A stretch of DNA of 64,000 bases from Martelella radicis (GCF_014196625.1 NZ_JACIDZ010000002.1:124001-188000); one strand, 5' to 3'; shown: positions 8,453-17,656, numbered from the stretch's first letter. The notes: generated from the sequence alone by a model not told the origin. Made by a program: numbers and translations.

Positions 8453-9484
8453 TTATTGGGCGATTGCCTTGTTCCACTCGACGACCCAGTCGGCGCGGTT
8501 TGCCTCGATCACGGCCGGATCGAAACGCAGAAGGCTCTTCACACCTTCCTCGCCGTAAGCGACGTCGGCGGCGACCTCTTCCGGCAGTTCGGTCTTGGAA
8601 TTGGTCGGCGTGTAGCGCAGCGCCTCGGCAAAGCAGGCCTGGGCCTCTGGCGAGAGCTCGATATCGATGAACTTCAGCGCCAGATCCTCATTGTCGCGGC
8701 CCGCCACCAGATTGGTGGTGATGTAGCTTGCCGGCGTGCCTTCCGCGCCCTGCTGGAACTTGACCGGCAGACCGGCCTTTCTCAGCGTATAGGCATAATC
8801 CGAGGCGTAGGGAGCAATGAACGCGCCGCCCTGCGCGAAGGACTGCTGGATTTCCGGCGACTTGGAGACGACATAGGCGCCGTTTTCAAGCATCGATTTT
8901 ACCGCCTCGAGACCCGGCTCGATATTGTCGAGATCGCCGCCGGCAACCTGGTTCAGCATCAGGAAGCCGAACAGGCCATAGGTGTTGGAGATGTCGGTCA
9001 GCACCAGGCCCTCGGCCATTTCCGGCTTGGTCAGGTCTGCCCAGTTCGCCGGTGCCTCGGAAAGCTCGTCGCTATTGTAAAGCAGGCCGATGGCCGCGAT
9101 CTGGTAGGCCGGGCCTTCGCCCTTTTCCATGTTGGCGCCGGCGAAGGGGTAGAGGTCGGCGGCGTTCGAAAGCTTCGACGGATCGATCGGAGCAAGAAGC
9201 CCTTCCGCAGCGCCGACGATCTCCTGACCGCCGGAGAAATGGATGACGTCGAACTGCGGCGCGTCCTTCTGGGCGCGAAGCTGGGCGAAGGCGTCGGCCG
9301 AATAGGCGGTGACGATCTTCACATCCGCGCCGGTTTCTGTCGTGAACGGCTCGATGACGCATTTGCGGTGAGCCTCCTCATAGGCGCCGCCGAAGGAGTT
9401 GATGGCGATCTCCGCCGCGAAGGCGGGAGCCTGCGAGGCGGCGAGAACTGACACAGTCGCCAGCAATGTGGTTACGCGTTTCAT
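8453..9484 (-). CDS. Polyamine-type ABC transporter substrate-binding protein (PotD/YdcS-like)
   Basis: A 343-residue periplasmic solute-binding protein. It has a typical Sec signal peptide (MKRVTTLLATVSVLAASQAP) cleaved near AFA-AEIAI. The mature part has the PotD-type layout (SFGGAYEEAHRKCVIEPFTTETG and the later Asp/Gln-rich ligand region). It is the second gene of the minus-strand operon, 35 bases after the DUF3830 gene, and is separated from the permeases by hairpins. That is common where the binding protein must be made in excess. The ligand is inferred from context to be putrescine or a similar amine. Confidence 0.9.
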   Translation of the reverse strand: MKRVTTLLATVSVLAASQAPAFAAEIAINSFGGAYEEAHRKCVIEPFTTETGADVKIVTAYSADAFAQLRAQKDAPQFDVIHFSGGQEIVGAAEGLLAPIDPSKLSNAADLYPFAGANMEKGEGPAYQIAAIGLLYNSDELSEAPANWADLTKPEMAEGLVLTDISNTYGLFGFLMLNQVAGGDLDNIEPGLEAVKSMLENGAYVVSKSPEIQQSFAQGGAFIAPYASDYAYTLRKAGLPVKFQQGAEGTPASYITTNLVAGRDNEDLALKFIDIELSPEAQACFAEALRYTPTNSKTELPEEVAADVAYGEEGVKSLLRFDPAVIEANRADWVVEWNKAIAQ

Positions 9485-9519
9485 GCTATTCCCTTCCTCT
9501 TTTTATGGTTTCGGGTGGC

Positions 9520-9996
9520 TCAGGCCAGACGGCCAACCTCCACCCGCTTTGCGCCCTCGACGCGGATGAGTTTGCACTGCTCGGCAACCGCATCAAGGTT
9601 TTCAGTCATTTTTCCGATATAGGTGCAGGATATCCAGCCGGTCGGACCGAAGGTGCGGCCGCCTTTTCCATAGAACATGCCAAGTTCCCAGAATTCCGAA
9701 GGATCGTCCTTGAAGAAATTCTTGGGCTGATAGAACCACAGCATTTCGCCGGGCTCCGGCAGAATCGTCTGGTTTTCCGGCGGGAGTTTCGTCGGGTCGA
9801 AGTTGCGCGCTTCTTCCGGCAGGCCCATCATGATCTCGGGACCTGCGAACATGGCATGCGTCGCCGGCCACTGGATCGGCTTTTCGAGCGCCCCCCAGAT
9901 TGCCGCGCAGGTCTCGGGCGCATTTTCCCAATAAAGAGAAATTATGCCCTGCACGTTGGCGTCGATGAATTTGAGATAGAGTTTCTTGTCGGTCAC
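9520..9996 (-). CDS. DUF3830-family protein (cyclophilin-like fold), first gene of the polyamine-type operon
   Basis: A 158-residue cytosolic protein without signal peptide. Family features seen are THAMFAGPEIMMGLPEE in the middle, ENQTILPEPGEMLWFYQP, and a C-terminal FEL/WELGMFYGKGG...FGPTGW stretch. DUF3830 proteins have a cyclophilin-like barrel in known structures but no established function. The start is GTG (9994-9996) with an AGGGAG site 8 bases before it. As the first gene of the operon it is made with the binding protein. A role in sensing or modifying the imported amine is possible but unproven. Confidence 0.85.
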   Translation of the reverse strand: MTDKKLYLKFIDANVQGIISLYWENAPETCAAIWGALEKPIQWPATHAMFAGPEIMMGLPEEARNFDPTKLPPENQTILPEPGEMLWFYQPKNFFKDDPSEFWELGMFYGKGGRTFGPTGWISCTYIGKMTENLDAVAEQCKLIRVEGAKRVEVGRLA

Positions 9997-10007
9997 CTGA
10001 TCGCTCC

Positions 10008-10032
10008 CTTCATTTTCTTATGGTGAATGAAG
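10008..10032. promoter_or_regulatory. Inverted repeat in the leader of the polyamine-type operon
   Basis: The arms CTTCATT and AATGAAG are separated by 11 bases, starting 12 bases before the DUF3830 start codon and overlapping its ribosome-binding region. It could be an operator half-pair for the LysR protein encoded at the operon's end, or an RNA hairpin that controls translation. Function is not established. Confidence 0.35.
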
Positions 10033-10099
10033 CGGAACAACGCTGTCCATGTCCAATTTCAATTTCTCATGTTTCGATAGATTTTTTTTATCGTTTTTC

Positions 10100-10113
10100 A
10101 ATTTTCGAAAATT
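10100..10113. promoter_or_regulatory. 14-base perfect palindrome in the AT-rich divergent gap
   Basis: AATTTTCGAAAATT is a perfect palindrome within an AT-rich stretch (10080-10117) in the 241-base gap between the divergent DUF3830 and DsbA-like genes. The stretch most likely holds promoters for both directions; the palindrome is a candidate operator. I see nothing else gene-like in this gap. Confidence 0.4.
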
Positions 10114-10237
10114 TAGCGCCCGAACCCGATCCGCCGTCTTGCTGACATCGTTATTGAAGCGCCATCCCAAAAAAGTGGATCCAACACACCGCGCGGTATT
10201 TCGCCGGGCGCATTATCACAAGCGAAAACAGAACATC

Positions 10238-10858
10238 ATGCATAACAGACGCAGCCTTCTCAAGGCGATGCTGGCGCTCGGCGCGGCGCCGCTGTTCGGC
10301 GCCGACCGCGCGAATGCCGCAGCAACCATCCCGACCGCCGCCTTCGATTACGATCTCGTGCCCGCCTTCGGCAATCCGCACGGGGATGTCACCATCGTCG
10401 AGTTTTTCGATTATCAATGCGGCTATTGTCGCGAGATGTACAAGATGCTTCATCGCGTTGTTGCCGAAGACGGCAATATCCGGCTGGTGATGAAGGACTG
10501 GACCGTTTTCGGGCCCGATTCCGTCTATGCCGCGACGGCGGTCGCCGCCGCCGCCAAACTCGGTCGCTATCGGGCCGCCCACGACGCATTGATGCGCAGT
10601 TCCGGGCGGCTTTCGCAACGCAAGACGGATGCCCTTCTATCTCGCCGCGCCGGTATCGACGAGGCGACCCTGGCGGAGACGATCAACGCATATCGAACGG
10701 AGATCGGCAGTGCGCTGCAACGCAATGACAACCAGGCGCGCGGCCTGCGGCTGAAGGGCACGCCGACCTTCCTCATGGGCGACCAGATCTATTCGGGCGC
10801 CCTCTACAAACGCGAAGTTCTGCGGGCGATCGAAAAGGTGCGAACAGCCGGAGTCTGA
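10238..10858 (+). CDS. DsbA-family thiol-disulfide protein with Tat-like signal (paralogue 1)
   Basis: This 206-residue exported thioredoxin-fold protein starts with twin arginines in NRRSLLKAMLALG, a Tat-like leader, and would be cleaved near ANA-AAT. The active site is C61-G-Y-C64, with helical insertion and the cis-proline loop KGTPTF near the C-terminus, as in DsbA/Com1-type oxidoreductases. The open frame extends to 10049, but the conserved leader begins at 10238. It should oxidise or isomerise disulfides in periplasmic proteins. A close paralogue follows 125 bases downstream. Confidence 0.85.
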   Translation: MHNRRSLLKAMLALGAAPLFGADRANAAATIPTAAFDYDLVPAFGNPHGDVTIVEFFDYQCGYCREMYKMLHRVVAEDGNIRLVMKDWTVFGPDSVYAATAVAAAAKLGRYRAAHDALMRSSGRLSQRKTDALLSRRAGIDEATLAETINAYRTEIGSALQRNDNQARGLRLKGTPTFLMGDQIYSGALYKREVLRAIEKVRTAGV

Positions 10859-10983
10859 GCAGGCCCGTGTCAGGGCCGGCCGAAACCCGCTCTGTTCCAT
10901 GACGCCGATCACGCGCTTGTTGGTTGCAGATCGCGCATCGCTGGCCGAACATGATCGTTCGCAATTGACGAAAGGACTGCGCC

Positions 10984-11595
10984 ATGACGAAGAGACGCAC
11001 GGTTTTGAAAGCCATGCTTGCGACGGGCGGGCTCGCCGTGATGCCCTTTGCGGCGCGGGCTCATGAACCCACGCCACAGCAGGTGTTTGCCGACCCCAAC
11101 GCGCCTGTGCTCGGCAATCCTGACGGCGACGTGACCGTGGTCGAGTATTTCGATTTCCAGTGCACCTACTGCAAGCGCGACTACCCGATGGTGCGCGATG
11201 TTGTTGCCAAGGACGGCAATGTGAAGCTGGTGATGAAGGACTGGCCAATCTTCGGCGAAGCCTCCGTCTATGCGGCGCAGGCGGTTCAGGGCGCGGCGGC
11301 GCTCGGCCGATATGACACCGCCCTCAATGCGCTTATGACCGCCGAGGGCCGGCTGACCCATGCGCGGATCGAGGCGCTTCTGACCGGCGCGGGCCTTGAT
11401 TTCGACGCGATCGCAGAGGCGGTGAAGGCAAATGAGCAAAAGATCTCCGCCCTGCTCGACAGCAATTACCATCAGGCCGAGGCCTTCCAGTTCAACGGCA
11501 CGCCGTCTTACGTGATCGGCCGGATGGTCTATCCGGGCATCCTCGACAGGATCATGCTGGAATCGGCGATCGCCGAGGCAAGGTCGGCGGGTTGA
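10984..11595 (+). CDS. DsbA-family thiol-disulfide protein with Tat-like signal (paralogue 2)
   Basis: A 203-residue paralogue of the gene before it. It has the leader MTKRRTVLKAMLATGGLAVM (twin arginines), active site C60-T-Y-C63, the same VVEYFDFQC / VKLVMKDWPIFG core and the cis-proline loop NGTPSYV. A tandem duplication followed by divergence of the CXXC dipeptide (GY against TY) suggests partners of different redox potential. The ATG is preceded by AAAGGAC. The two may be co-transcribed, as no clear terminator is seen in the 125-base gap. Confidence 0.87.
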   Translation: MTKRRTVLKAMLATGGLAVMPFAARAHEPTPQQVFADPNAPVLGNPDGDVTVVEYFDFQCTYCKRDYPMVRDVVAKDGNVKLVMKDWPIFGEASVYAAQAVQGAAALGRYDTALNALMTAEGRLTHARIEALLTGAGLDFDAIAEAVKANEQKISALLDSNYHQAEAFQFNGTPSYVIGRMVYPGILDRIMLESAIAEARSAG

Positions 11596-11740
11596 GCCTT
11601 CGCCCGCAATTCGCCGGAAACATGGTTTTAAAGAATTATCTGGACCGCATCCCGCCCTGCCGTTAGCCTCCGGCATCACAACGCCTTGAGGCGGAAACCG
11701 TCCGCTCCGCGCGCCACCTTGACCAGCACGAAGGCCCATC

Positions 11741-13543
11741 ATGAGCAAGCTGACCCGTTTTTCCGTCGCCCCACTCTCGGACATGACGCGGCGGCTAGCC
11801 GACGTCGCCTTCGAACGCGAGGAACCCGATCTCGTCATCACCGGCGCGCGCGTTCTATCGACCTATTCGGAACGGATGCTGGATGACCGCGAGATCTGGA
11901 TTTCCGGTGGACGCATCGCCGCGATGAAGCCGGCCGGCGCCTATCTTGGCAAGGCGGCAGATGTCTACGACGTCAAGGGCGGCATCATCGCGCCCGGCCT
12001 GGTGGATCCGCATCTGCATATCGAATCCAGCATGGTGACGGCCTGCGCCTATGCCGAGGCAGCCCTCCTGAACGGCACCACGACGATTTTCTGCGACAGC
12101 CACGAGATCGGCAACGTCATGGATGTCGAGGGTGTGGAAGCCATGCTGGAGGACGCCCGCGAGGCGCCGCTTTCGATCTTTCTCACCGTTCCGAGCACGG
12201 TTCCCGCCACCAGCCCCGACATGGAAACCGCCGGCGGCGACCTGACGCCGGAAAAGATCGCGAAGATCTTCGACCGCTGGCCGGAAGCCGTGGCGCTTGG
12301 CGAGAAGATGGACTTCGTGCCCGTCGCCATGAGCGACGAGCGCTCGCATGCCATCATTGCCGAATCACTGAAGCGCGGCCGTCCCGTTTCCGGTCATGTC
12401 TATGGCCGCGATTTCGTTGCGGCCTACGCTGCTGCAGGCGTCACCGACACCCATGAGGCGATCGATCGCGAGATCGCCAATGACCTGATCGAAGCCGGTG
12501 TGTGGATCTTCCTGCGCGGCGGCCCGCCGACGACGCCCTGGCATTCTCTGCCCGAGGCGATCAAGGCGATCACCGAACTTGGCGCATCGCACAAGCGCGT
12601 TGCCGTCTGCACCGACGACCGCGACGCCGACGATCTCCTGATGTTCGGCCAGGACTGGGTGACGCGCCAGGCGGTCAAGGCCGGCATGAAGCCGGAACAG
12701 GCCTGGTCGATGGGCTCGCTCCACGGCGCCACCCGCTTCGGCATGGGCGACGAGATCGGCGGGCTTGGCGGCGGAAGGCGCGCCGACATCGTGCTGCTCG
12801 ACGACACGCTGAAGCCGGTCAACACCTGGTATGGCGGCGAGCTTGTCGTGGAAGACGAGAAGGTGACATCGCTGCTCGACGAGGCCCTTTCCGAGCGCTA
12901 CCGCTATCCCGACGCCGCCTATCACACGGTGAAGCTGCCGAAAGAGGTCAAGCTGACGCCAGATCTTCCGACCGAGCGGGTCGTCGCCCATTGCATTCGC
13001 ACCGAACTGCCCGGCATCACGCTGATCCACGACAAGATCGAGCTCGAACTGGCCAATGACTGGCAGGACCATTTCGACCGGCACGACCTCTGCTTTGTCT
13101 CGGTGATCGAGCGCCACGGCAAATCCGACGGCAATGTCGCCAACGGCCTGCTGTCCGATTTCTCGCTGAAGCGCGGCGCGGTCGCATCATCCGTCGGCCA
13201 TGACAGCCACAACATCATTGTTGCCGGCACCAACGAGGCCGACATGCAGGTGGCTGTTCGCGCGATCGAGGAGAGCCAGGGCGGCGTCTGTGTGGTCAAT
13301 GAGGGCAAGGTCCGCGCCATGGTCGAACTGCCGGTCGCGGGCCTTCTCTCCGACAAGCGCGTCCACGATGTCGCCGACGCCGTGCGCGTGCTGAAGCTCG
13401 AATGGGAGGAGGCAGGCTGTGCCATCCCCTATATGGGCTTCAACCTCATCCCGCTCTCCGTCATTCCCGAAATCCGCCTGACCGACAAGGGACTGGTCCT
13501 GGTGCCGGAGATGGAAGTGATTGATCTGTTCGAGACGGTTTGA
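11741..13543 (+). CDS. ade: Adenine deaminase
   Basis: Metal-dependent amidohydrolase of 600 residues that converts adenine to hypoxanthine plus ammonia in purine salvage. Seen features are the metal-binding PHLHIESS after GLVDP (near residue 90), [12 protein letters not shown], the long central GHVYGRDF segment, and the C-terminal domain with [10 protein letters not shown] typical of the Ade family. The length fits family members. The start [14 protein letters not shown] at 11741 is followed directly by conserved sequence. It is monocistronic as far as can be seen, with about 145 bases to the DsbA-like gene before it and a converging gene after it. Confidence 0.95.
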   Translation: MSKLTRFSVAPLSDMTRRLADVAFEREEPDLVITGARVLSTYSERMLDDREIWISGGRIAAMKPAGAYLGKAADVYDVKGGIIAPGLVDPHLHIESSMVTACAYAEAALLNGTTTIFCDSHEIGNVMDVEGVEAMLEDAREAPLSIFLTVPSTVPATSPDMETAGGDLTPEKIAKIFDRWPEAVALGEKMDFVPVAMSDERSHAIIAESLKRGRPVSGHVYGRDFVAAYAAAGVTDTHEAIDREIANDLIEAGVWIFLRGGPPTTPWHSLPEAIKAITELGASHKRVAVCTDDRDADDLLMFGQDWVTRQAVKAGMKPEQAWSMGSLHGATRFGMGDEIGGLGGGRRADIVLLDDTLKPVNTWYGGELVVEDEKVTSLLDEALSERYRYPDAAYHTVKLPKEVKLTPDLPTERVVAHCIRTELPGITLIHDKIELELANDWQDHFDRHDLCFVSVIERHGKSDGNVANGLLSDFSLKRGAVASSVGHDSHNIIVAGTNEADMQVAVRAIEESQGGVCVVNEGKVRAMVELPVAGLLSDKRVHDVADAVRVLKLEWEEAGCAIPYMGFNLIPLSVIPEIRLTDKGLVLVPEMEVIDLFETV

Positions 13544-13592
13544 GCGGGAGCCCTGACCGAGTCAGCGGGACAAAAGCGTCAAGGTCAAACGG

Positions 13593-14126
13593 TCATGATG
13601 GATTCGGGCATTCACCTTTCCTGAAATAGTTGGTGCTAATGCCCAGTCGACCATCCGTGCTACTCAACTGCACGTTCACACTCAGTCCATCCAAATCCGC
13701 AAACCGCACATCCACATTCGAAATCCGAGTCGCGCCGGCAAAGAATGTCGCGACCTGCATATCCGGTTCAGTTTTTCGGTGTGTTCTCTGAAGCTCCATC
13801 ACAATTCTAGCGAATTCATCGAGATCCCCGGATGCATACTTGTGCACACCGGAAATGACGTGGCCGCAAACAAATAGACCTATCTTGCCGTGGGCGTTTC
13901 CTTCCACGATCCACTGACCAGGCAATTCAGGAGAAAGCCGGACGAGTCGCCAGCCTTGCATGCTTGCATGGTGCTTTGCTTCATCAAGCGAACGGCCGAT
14001 TTCGAAGCCGCCCGGAAGTTCAACCGGCTCCGATCGAGCTTCTGCGCTGATACAAATCATGGCAGCAACGAAAGTCAGCGACACTCTTAACAGACCTTCT
14101 TTGCGATTGGCTGCGTTTTTCGACAT
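13593..14126 (-). CDS. Hypothetical secreted protein, 177 residues
   Basis: I do not recognise a family. The N-terminus (NRKEGLLRVSLTFVAAMICI) looks like a signal peptide with a cleavage site near ISAEARSEP. The mature part has LPGGFEIGRSLDEAKHHAS, two cysteines (one in FVCGHVI, one in the C-terminal KGECPNPS) and a final segment with alternating hydrophobics, suggesting a small beta-rich periplasmic domain. Codon use is noticeably less GC-rich than in the neighbours, hinting at recent acquisition or weak selection. It stands alone between ade (converging) and the start of the TetR-controlled operon (diverging). Confidence 0.6.
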   Translation of the reverse strand: MSKNAANRKEGLLRVSLTFVAAMICISAEARSEPVELPGGFEIGRSLDEAKHHASMQGWRLVRLSPELPGQWIVEGNAHGKIGLFVCGHVISGVHKYASGDLDEFARIVMELQRTHRKTEPDMQVATFFAGATRISNVDVRFADLDGLSVNVQLSSTDGRLGISTNYFRKGECPNPS

Positions 14127-14301
14127 CTGATTTTCTCACTGACAACAGGCGACCGAACCAAACCACGTCAGATATTATCCGGCGAAGCATTCGACGCAAC
14201 TCGCGCCGCTCCCATTCTACCCCCTTTGATAATACCTCGAAGCTCGTAGAAACGCTTCTCTATCAACACCATCATTTTCCTTCTCGCCGTCCTTGACCGC
14301 C

Positions 14302-14325
14302 TTATTACTAACTGGTAGGTAATAA
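14302..14325. promoter_or_regulatory. TetR-type operator in front of the 14.3-23.7 kb operon
   Basis: An imperfect palindrome with outer arms TTATTAC / GTAATAA. Its core TTACTAACTGGTAGGTAA has the TTACnnACnnGTnnGTAA symmetry common among TetR-family operators. It lies 22 bases upstream of the first start codon, just before the GGGAGG ribosome site, so binding would block transcription start or clearance. The likely ligand-responsive repressor is the TetR gene at 20867 in the same operon. Confidence 0.65.
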
Positions 14326-14347
14326 ACAGATTGATGGGAGGAAATCT

Positions 14348-15502
14348 ATGTCTGATACCAATCGTATCGGGATTATCATGCACGGTGTTACCGGCCGCAT
14401 GGGCATGAACCAGCACCTCATTCGTTCGGTGCTGGCCATTCGTGATCAGGGTGGGCTTCGGCTGAAGGATGGCTCGAAGGTGATGCCGGACCCGATCATT
14501 GTCGGGCGCAACGCCGGAAAGATCGAGGAACTGGCACGCCGCCATAACGTCGAGCGCTACACCACCGATCTCGATGCCGCCCTTGCCGACCCCTACAACA
14601 TCATCTTCTTTGATGCCGCCTCCACCAAGCTGCGCCCGACGCTGCTGAAAAAGGCGATCGATGCGGGCAAGCATGTCTATTCCGAAAAGCCGGTTTCCGA
14701 AGGCCTGGAAGAAGCGGTCGCAATCGCGCGCTACGCAAAGGAAAAGGGCGTCAAGAACGGCATCGTCCACGACAAGCTGGACCTGCCGGGCCTCATCAAG
14801 CTGAAGCGCCTGCGCGACAACGGCTTCTTCGGCAAGATCCTCTCGGTCAAGGGCGAGTTCGGCTACTGGGTCTTCACCGGCGAGGACCAGCCGGCCCAGC
14901 GGCCGAGCTGGAACTATCGCGCAGCTGACGGCGGCGGCATGGTCTCCGACATGCTCTGCCACTGGCGCTATGTGCTCGACAATGTGGTGGCGCCGGTGAA
15001 ATCCGTGTCTTGCACCACCGCGACCCACATCCCGACGCGCTATGACGAAGAGGGCAAGGAATATCAGGCAACGGCCGATGACGCCGCCTATGCCACCTTC
15101 CATCTCGAGGGCGATATCGTCGCCCATATCAATTCCAGCTGGTGCACCCGCGTGCGCCGCGACGATCTCGTGACCTTCCAGATCGACGGCACCCATGGTT
15201 CCGCCGTGGCCGGCTTGCACAAGTGCTACAGCCAGCACCGCGCCAACACGCCGAAACCGGTCTGGAACCCCGATGAGCCGCAGAAGATGAACTTCTTCGA
15301 CGACTGGCAGGAAGTGCCGGACAACACGGTCTTCGACAACGGCTTCAAGGTGCAATGGGAGCAGTTCCTGCGCCATGTGCTGGAAGATGCCCCCTTTGCC
15401 TACACGCTGAGTGAAGGCGCCAAGGGCGTGCAGCTTGCCGAGGCCGGCTACAGGAGCGCGCGCGAGCGCCGCTGGGTAGACATTGAAGATCTGGGAATCT
15501 GA
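14348..15502 (+). CDS. Gfo/Idh/MocA-family NAD(P)-dependent oxidoreductase
   Basis: A 384-residue dehydrogenase with an N-terminal Rossmann fold (IIMHGVTGRMGMNQH, residues about 8-23, with an unusual GVTGRMG turn). The family's EKP motif is in YSEKPVSEG near residue 115, and a substrate domain contains the DGGGMVSDMLCHW segment. Such enzymes oxidise sugars, inositols or glycosides at a secondary hydroxyl. It is the first gene of the operon, directly downstream of the putative TetR operator and two bases from the DUF993 gene. It probably performs the first oxidation of the imported compound; the substrate is unknown. Confidence 0.88.
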   Translation: MSDTNRIGIIMHGVTGRMGMNQHLIRSVLAIRDQGGLRLKDGSKVMPDPIIVGRNAGKIEELARRHNVERYTTDLDAALADPYNIIFFDAASTKLRPTLLKKAIDAGKHVYSEKPVSEGLEEAVAIARYAKEKGVKNGIVHDKLDLPGLIKLKRLRDNGFFGKILSVKGEFGYWVFTGEDQPAQRPSWNYRAADGGGMVSDMLCHWRYVLDNVVAPVKSVSCTTATHIPTRYDEEGKEYQATADDAAYATFHLEGDIVAHINSSWCTRVRRDDLVTFQIDGTHGSAVAGLHKCYSQHRANTPKPVWNPDEPQKMNFFDDWQEVPDNTVFDNGFKVQWEQFLRHVLEDAPFAYTLSEGAKGVQLAEAGYRSARERRWVDIEDLGI

Positions 15503-15504
15503 CC

Positions 15505-16662
15505 ATGAGCACGATCACGCTACCGACCGCCTCCGGCGCTCTTGAAAACTTCACGTTCTCCGGCGCTTCCATTACCGCCGACAAGGGCGAATGGAACCGC
15601 TCCGTCTTCGCCGCCGCCCATGTCGTCGTCGATCCGCTCGCCGACAACAACCCCTGGTCGGACTGCAATGTCGACTGGGACAGGACGCTCGCCTTCCGCC
15701 ATCATCTCTGGTCGCTCGGTTTTGGCGTGGCGGAGGCCATGGACACCGCCCAGCGCGGCATGGGCATGGACTGGCCAACCTCGCTGGAACTGATCCGGCG
15801 TTCGGTGAAAGAGGCAATGGCTGGCGGTCACTCGATCGCCTGCGGCGCGGGTACCGACCACCTCGACCCGGCAGATGCCAAGACTATTGATGACGTGATC
15901 GCGGCCTATGAAATGCAGTGCGAGGCCGTCGAGGCCACCGGCGGCCAGGTCATCCTCATGGCCTCGCGCGCGCTGTGCAAGGTGGCGAAAAGCGCCGACG
16001 ACTATGCCCATGTCTATGGCCATATCCTGCAAGGCCTGAAACAGCCGGCCATCCTGCACTGGCTCGGCGAGATGTTCGATCCGGCGCTTGAAGGCTACTG
16101 GGCCAGCACGGACCACATGGTGGCGATGGATACCTGCCTGAAGGTGATCGCCGAAAATGCCGACAAGGTCGACGGCATCAAGATCTCGTTGCTTTCGGCG
16201 GAAAAGGAAATAGCCATGCGCCGCCGTCTGCCGGAAGGCGTGAAGATGTATACCGGCGACGATTTCAACTATCCCGAACTGATTGCCGGCGACGACCAGG
16301 GCTACAGCCACGCGCTTCTCGGCATTTTCGATCCGATCGCGCCTGTCGCCGCTACCGGTCTAGCGGCCCTTGCCAAGGGCGACATGCAGCGCTGGGGCGC
16401 CGTGATGGAGCCGACCGTTCCGCTTTCGCGCCATATCTTCAAGGCGCCGACGCGCTACTACAAGACCGGCGTCGTGTTCCTGGCCTATCTGATGGGCCAT
16501 CAGGATCATTTCACCATGCTCGGCGGCCAGCAGAGTGCCCGTTCCGCACAGCATCTGGCTGATGTGGTCCGGCTTGCAGACAAGGCCGGGCTTATCGCCG
16601 ATGCCGACATGGCGGGGACCCGCGCGGCCCGCGTGATGGCGACGCATGGCATCGGGGTCTGA
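15505..16662 (+). CDS. DUF993-family protein, aldolase-like (DHDPS/N-acetylneuraminate lyase fold)
   Basis: A 385-residue cytosolic protein of a family without assigned function but with the layout of class I pyruvate aldolases. A likely Schiff-base lysine, K226 in VDGIKISLL, is followed by YTGDDFNYPELIAGDDQGYS, which mimics the GxD...GAxG segment of that superfamily. The reaction is inferred to be retro-aldol cleavage of a 2-keto-3-deoxy acid or a related compound. The gene lies between the oxidoreductase and a TIM-barrel isomerase with gaps of 2 and 4 bases, so all three are translated together. Confidence 0.8.
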   Translation: MSTITLPTASGALENFTFSGASITADKGEWNRSVFAAAHVVVDPLADNNPWSDCNVDWDRTLAFRHHLWSLGFGVAEAMDTAQRGMGMDWPTSLELIRRSVKEAMAGGHSIACGAGTDHLDPADAKTIDDVIAAYEMQCEAVEATGGQVILMASRALCKVAKSADDYAHVYGHILQGLKQPAILHWLGEMFDPALEGYWASTDHMVAMDTCLKVIAENADKVDGIKISLLSAEKEIAMRRRLPEGVKMYTGDDFNYPELIAGDDQGYSHALLGIFDPIAPVAATGLAALAKGDMQRWGAVMEPTVPLSRHIFKAPTRYYKTGVVFLAYLMGHQDHFTMLGGQQSARSAQHLADVVRLADKAGLIADADMAGTRAARVMATHGIGV

Positions 16663-16666
16663 GCGC

Positions 16667-17494
16667 ATGGAAACGATCACCCCCGAACGGCTTTCGCTGA
16701 ACACCGCCACCACGCGCCCGCAATGGACGCTCGACAAGGCGATTGACGGGGCGGCCCGTCACGGCTTCGGCGGGGTTTCGCCCTGGCGGGACCAGTTGCA
16801 GGCGCTTGGAGCGGAAAAGGCCGCGCGCCAGTTGCGTGAGGCAGGGCTCGGCGTCTCCGGGCTTTGCCGCGGCGGCTGGTACACCGCAGAAGGCGCGCTC
16901 ACGGATGCCGTTATCGACGACAACCGTCGCGCCGTTGATGAAGCGGCGACAATAGGTGCCGCCTGCCTCGTCATGGTGGTCGGCGGACTTGCCCCCCGAA
17001 GCCGCGATCTTGCAAGCGCGCGCGCCATGATCGAGGAAGGTCTCGGCAAGACGCTGGAATACGCCCGCGCCGTCGGCGTCAAGATCGCCATAGAACCGCT
17101 CCACCCGATGTATGCCGCCGACCGCGCCGCCGTGAACACGATGGCCCAGGCGCTCGATATCTGTGACCGCCTCGGCGACGGCATCGGCGTTGCCGCCGAC
17201 GTCTACCACATCTGGTGGGATCCGGCAGTCAAGGAACAGATCAAACGCGCCGGCCGCGATCGGCTGATGGCCTTTCATCTCTGCGACTGGCTGGTGCCGA
17301 CCACCGACATGCTCAACGACCGCGGCATGATGGGCGACGGCGTGATCGACATTCCCGACCTCAGGCAGGCTGTGGAGGCCGAAGGCTTTGCGGGCCTCAA
17401 CGAGGTCGAGATCTTCTCGGCGGACAACTGGTGGAAACGCGACCCGGACGAGGTGCTGGAGGTAATCATCACGCGCGCTGCCAGCAGCTGCTGA
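16667..17494 (+). CDS. Sugar phosphate isomerase/epimerase-like TIM barrel (AP endonuclease family 2 fold)
   Basis: A 275-residue protein of the xylose-isomerase-like superfamily. Metal-site segments are visible: IAIEPLHPMY (Glu ligand), GVAADVYHIWWDP (Asp and His), FHLCDWLVPT and LNEVEIFS (Glu). The ATG at 16667 follows the upstream stop by 4 bases and is preferred to an in-frame ATG at 16646 inside the previous gene. The family includes epimerases, isomerases and lyases for keto sugars. Together with the oxidoreductase and DUF993 gene it forms the enzymatic core of the operon. Confidence 0.85.
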   Translation: METITPERLSLNTATTRPQWTLDKAIDGAARHGFGGVSPWRDQLQALGAEKAARQLREAGLGVSGLCRGGWYTAEGALTDAVIDDNRRAVDEAATIGAACLVMVVGGLAPRSRDLASARAMIEEGLGKTLEYARAVGVKIAIEPLHPMYAADRAAVNTMAQALDICDRLGDGIGVAADVYHIWWDPAVKEQIKRAGRDRLMAFHLCDWLVPTTDMLNDRGMMGDGVIDIPDLRQAVEAEGFAGLNEVEIFSADNWWKRDPDEVLEVIITRAASSC

Positions 17495-17656
17495 GCATGA
17501 TCCATGCCTGCCCGCGCAGGCAGGAGGCCGCACGCCGCAACTCGGGAAAGAGGAGTTTCCCCGGCGGCAGACCCGGCCAGAAAACTGCGCATTCGCCGCG
17601 CCCGGCGACATACCGGGCGCGCTCAACCGACCATCCGGTCGTCAAGGGAGGAGACT

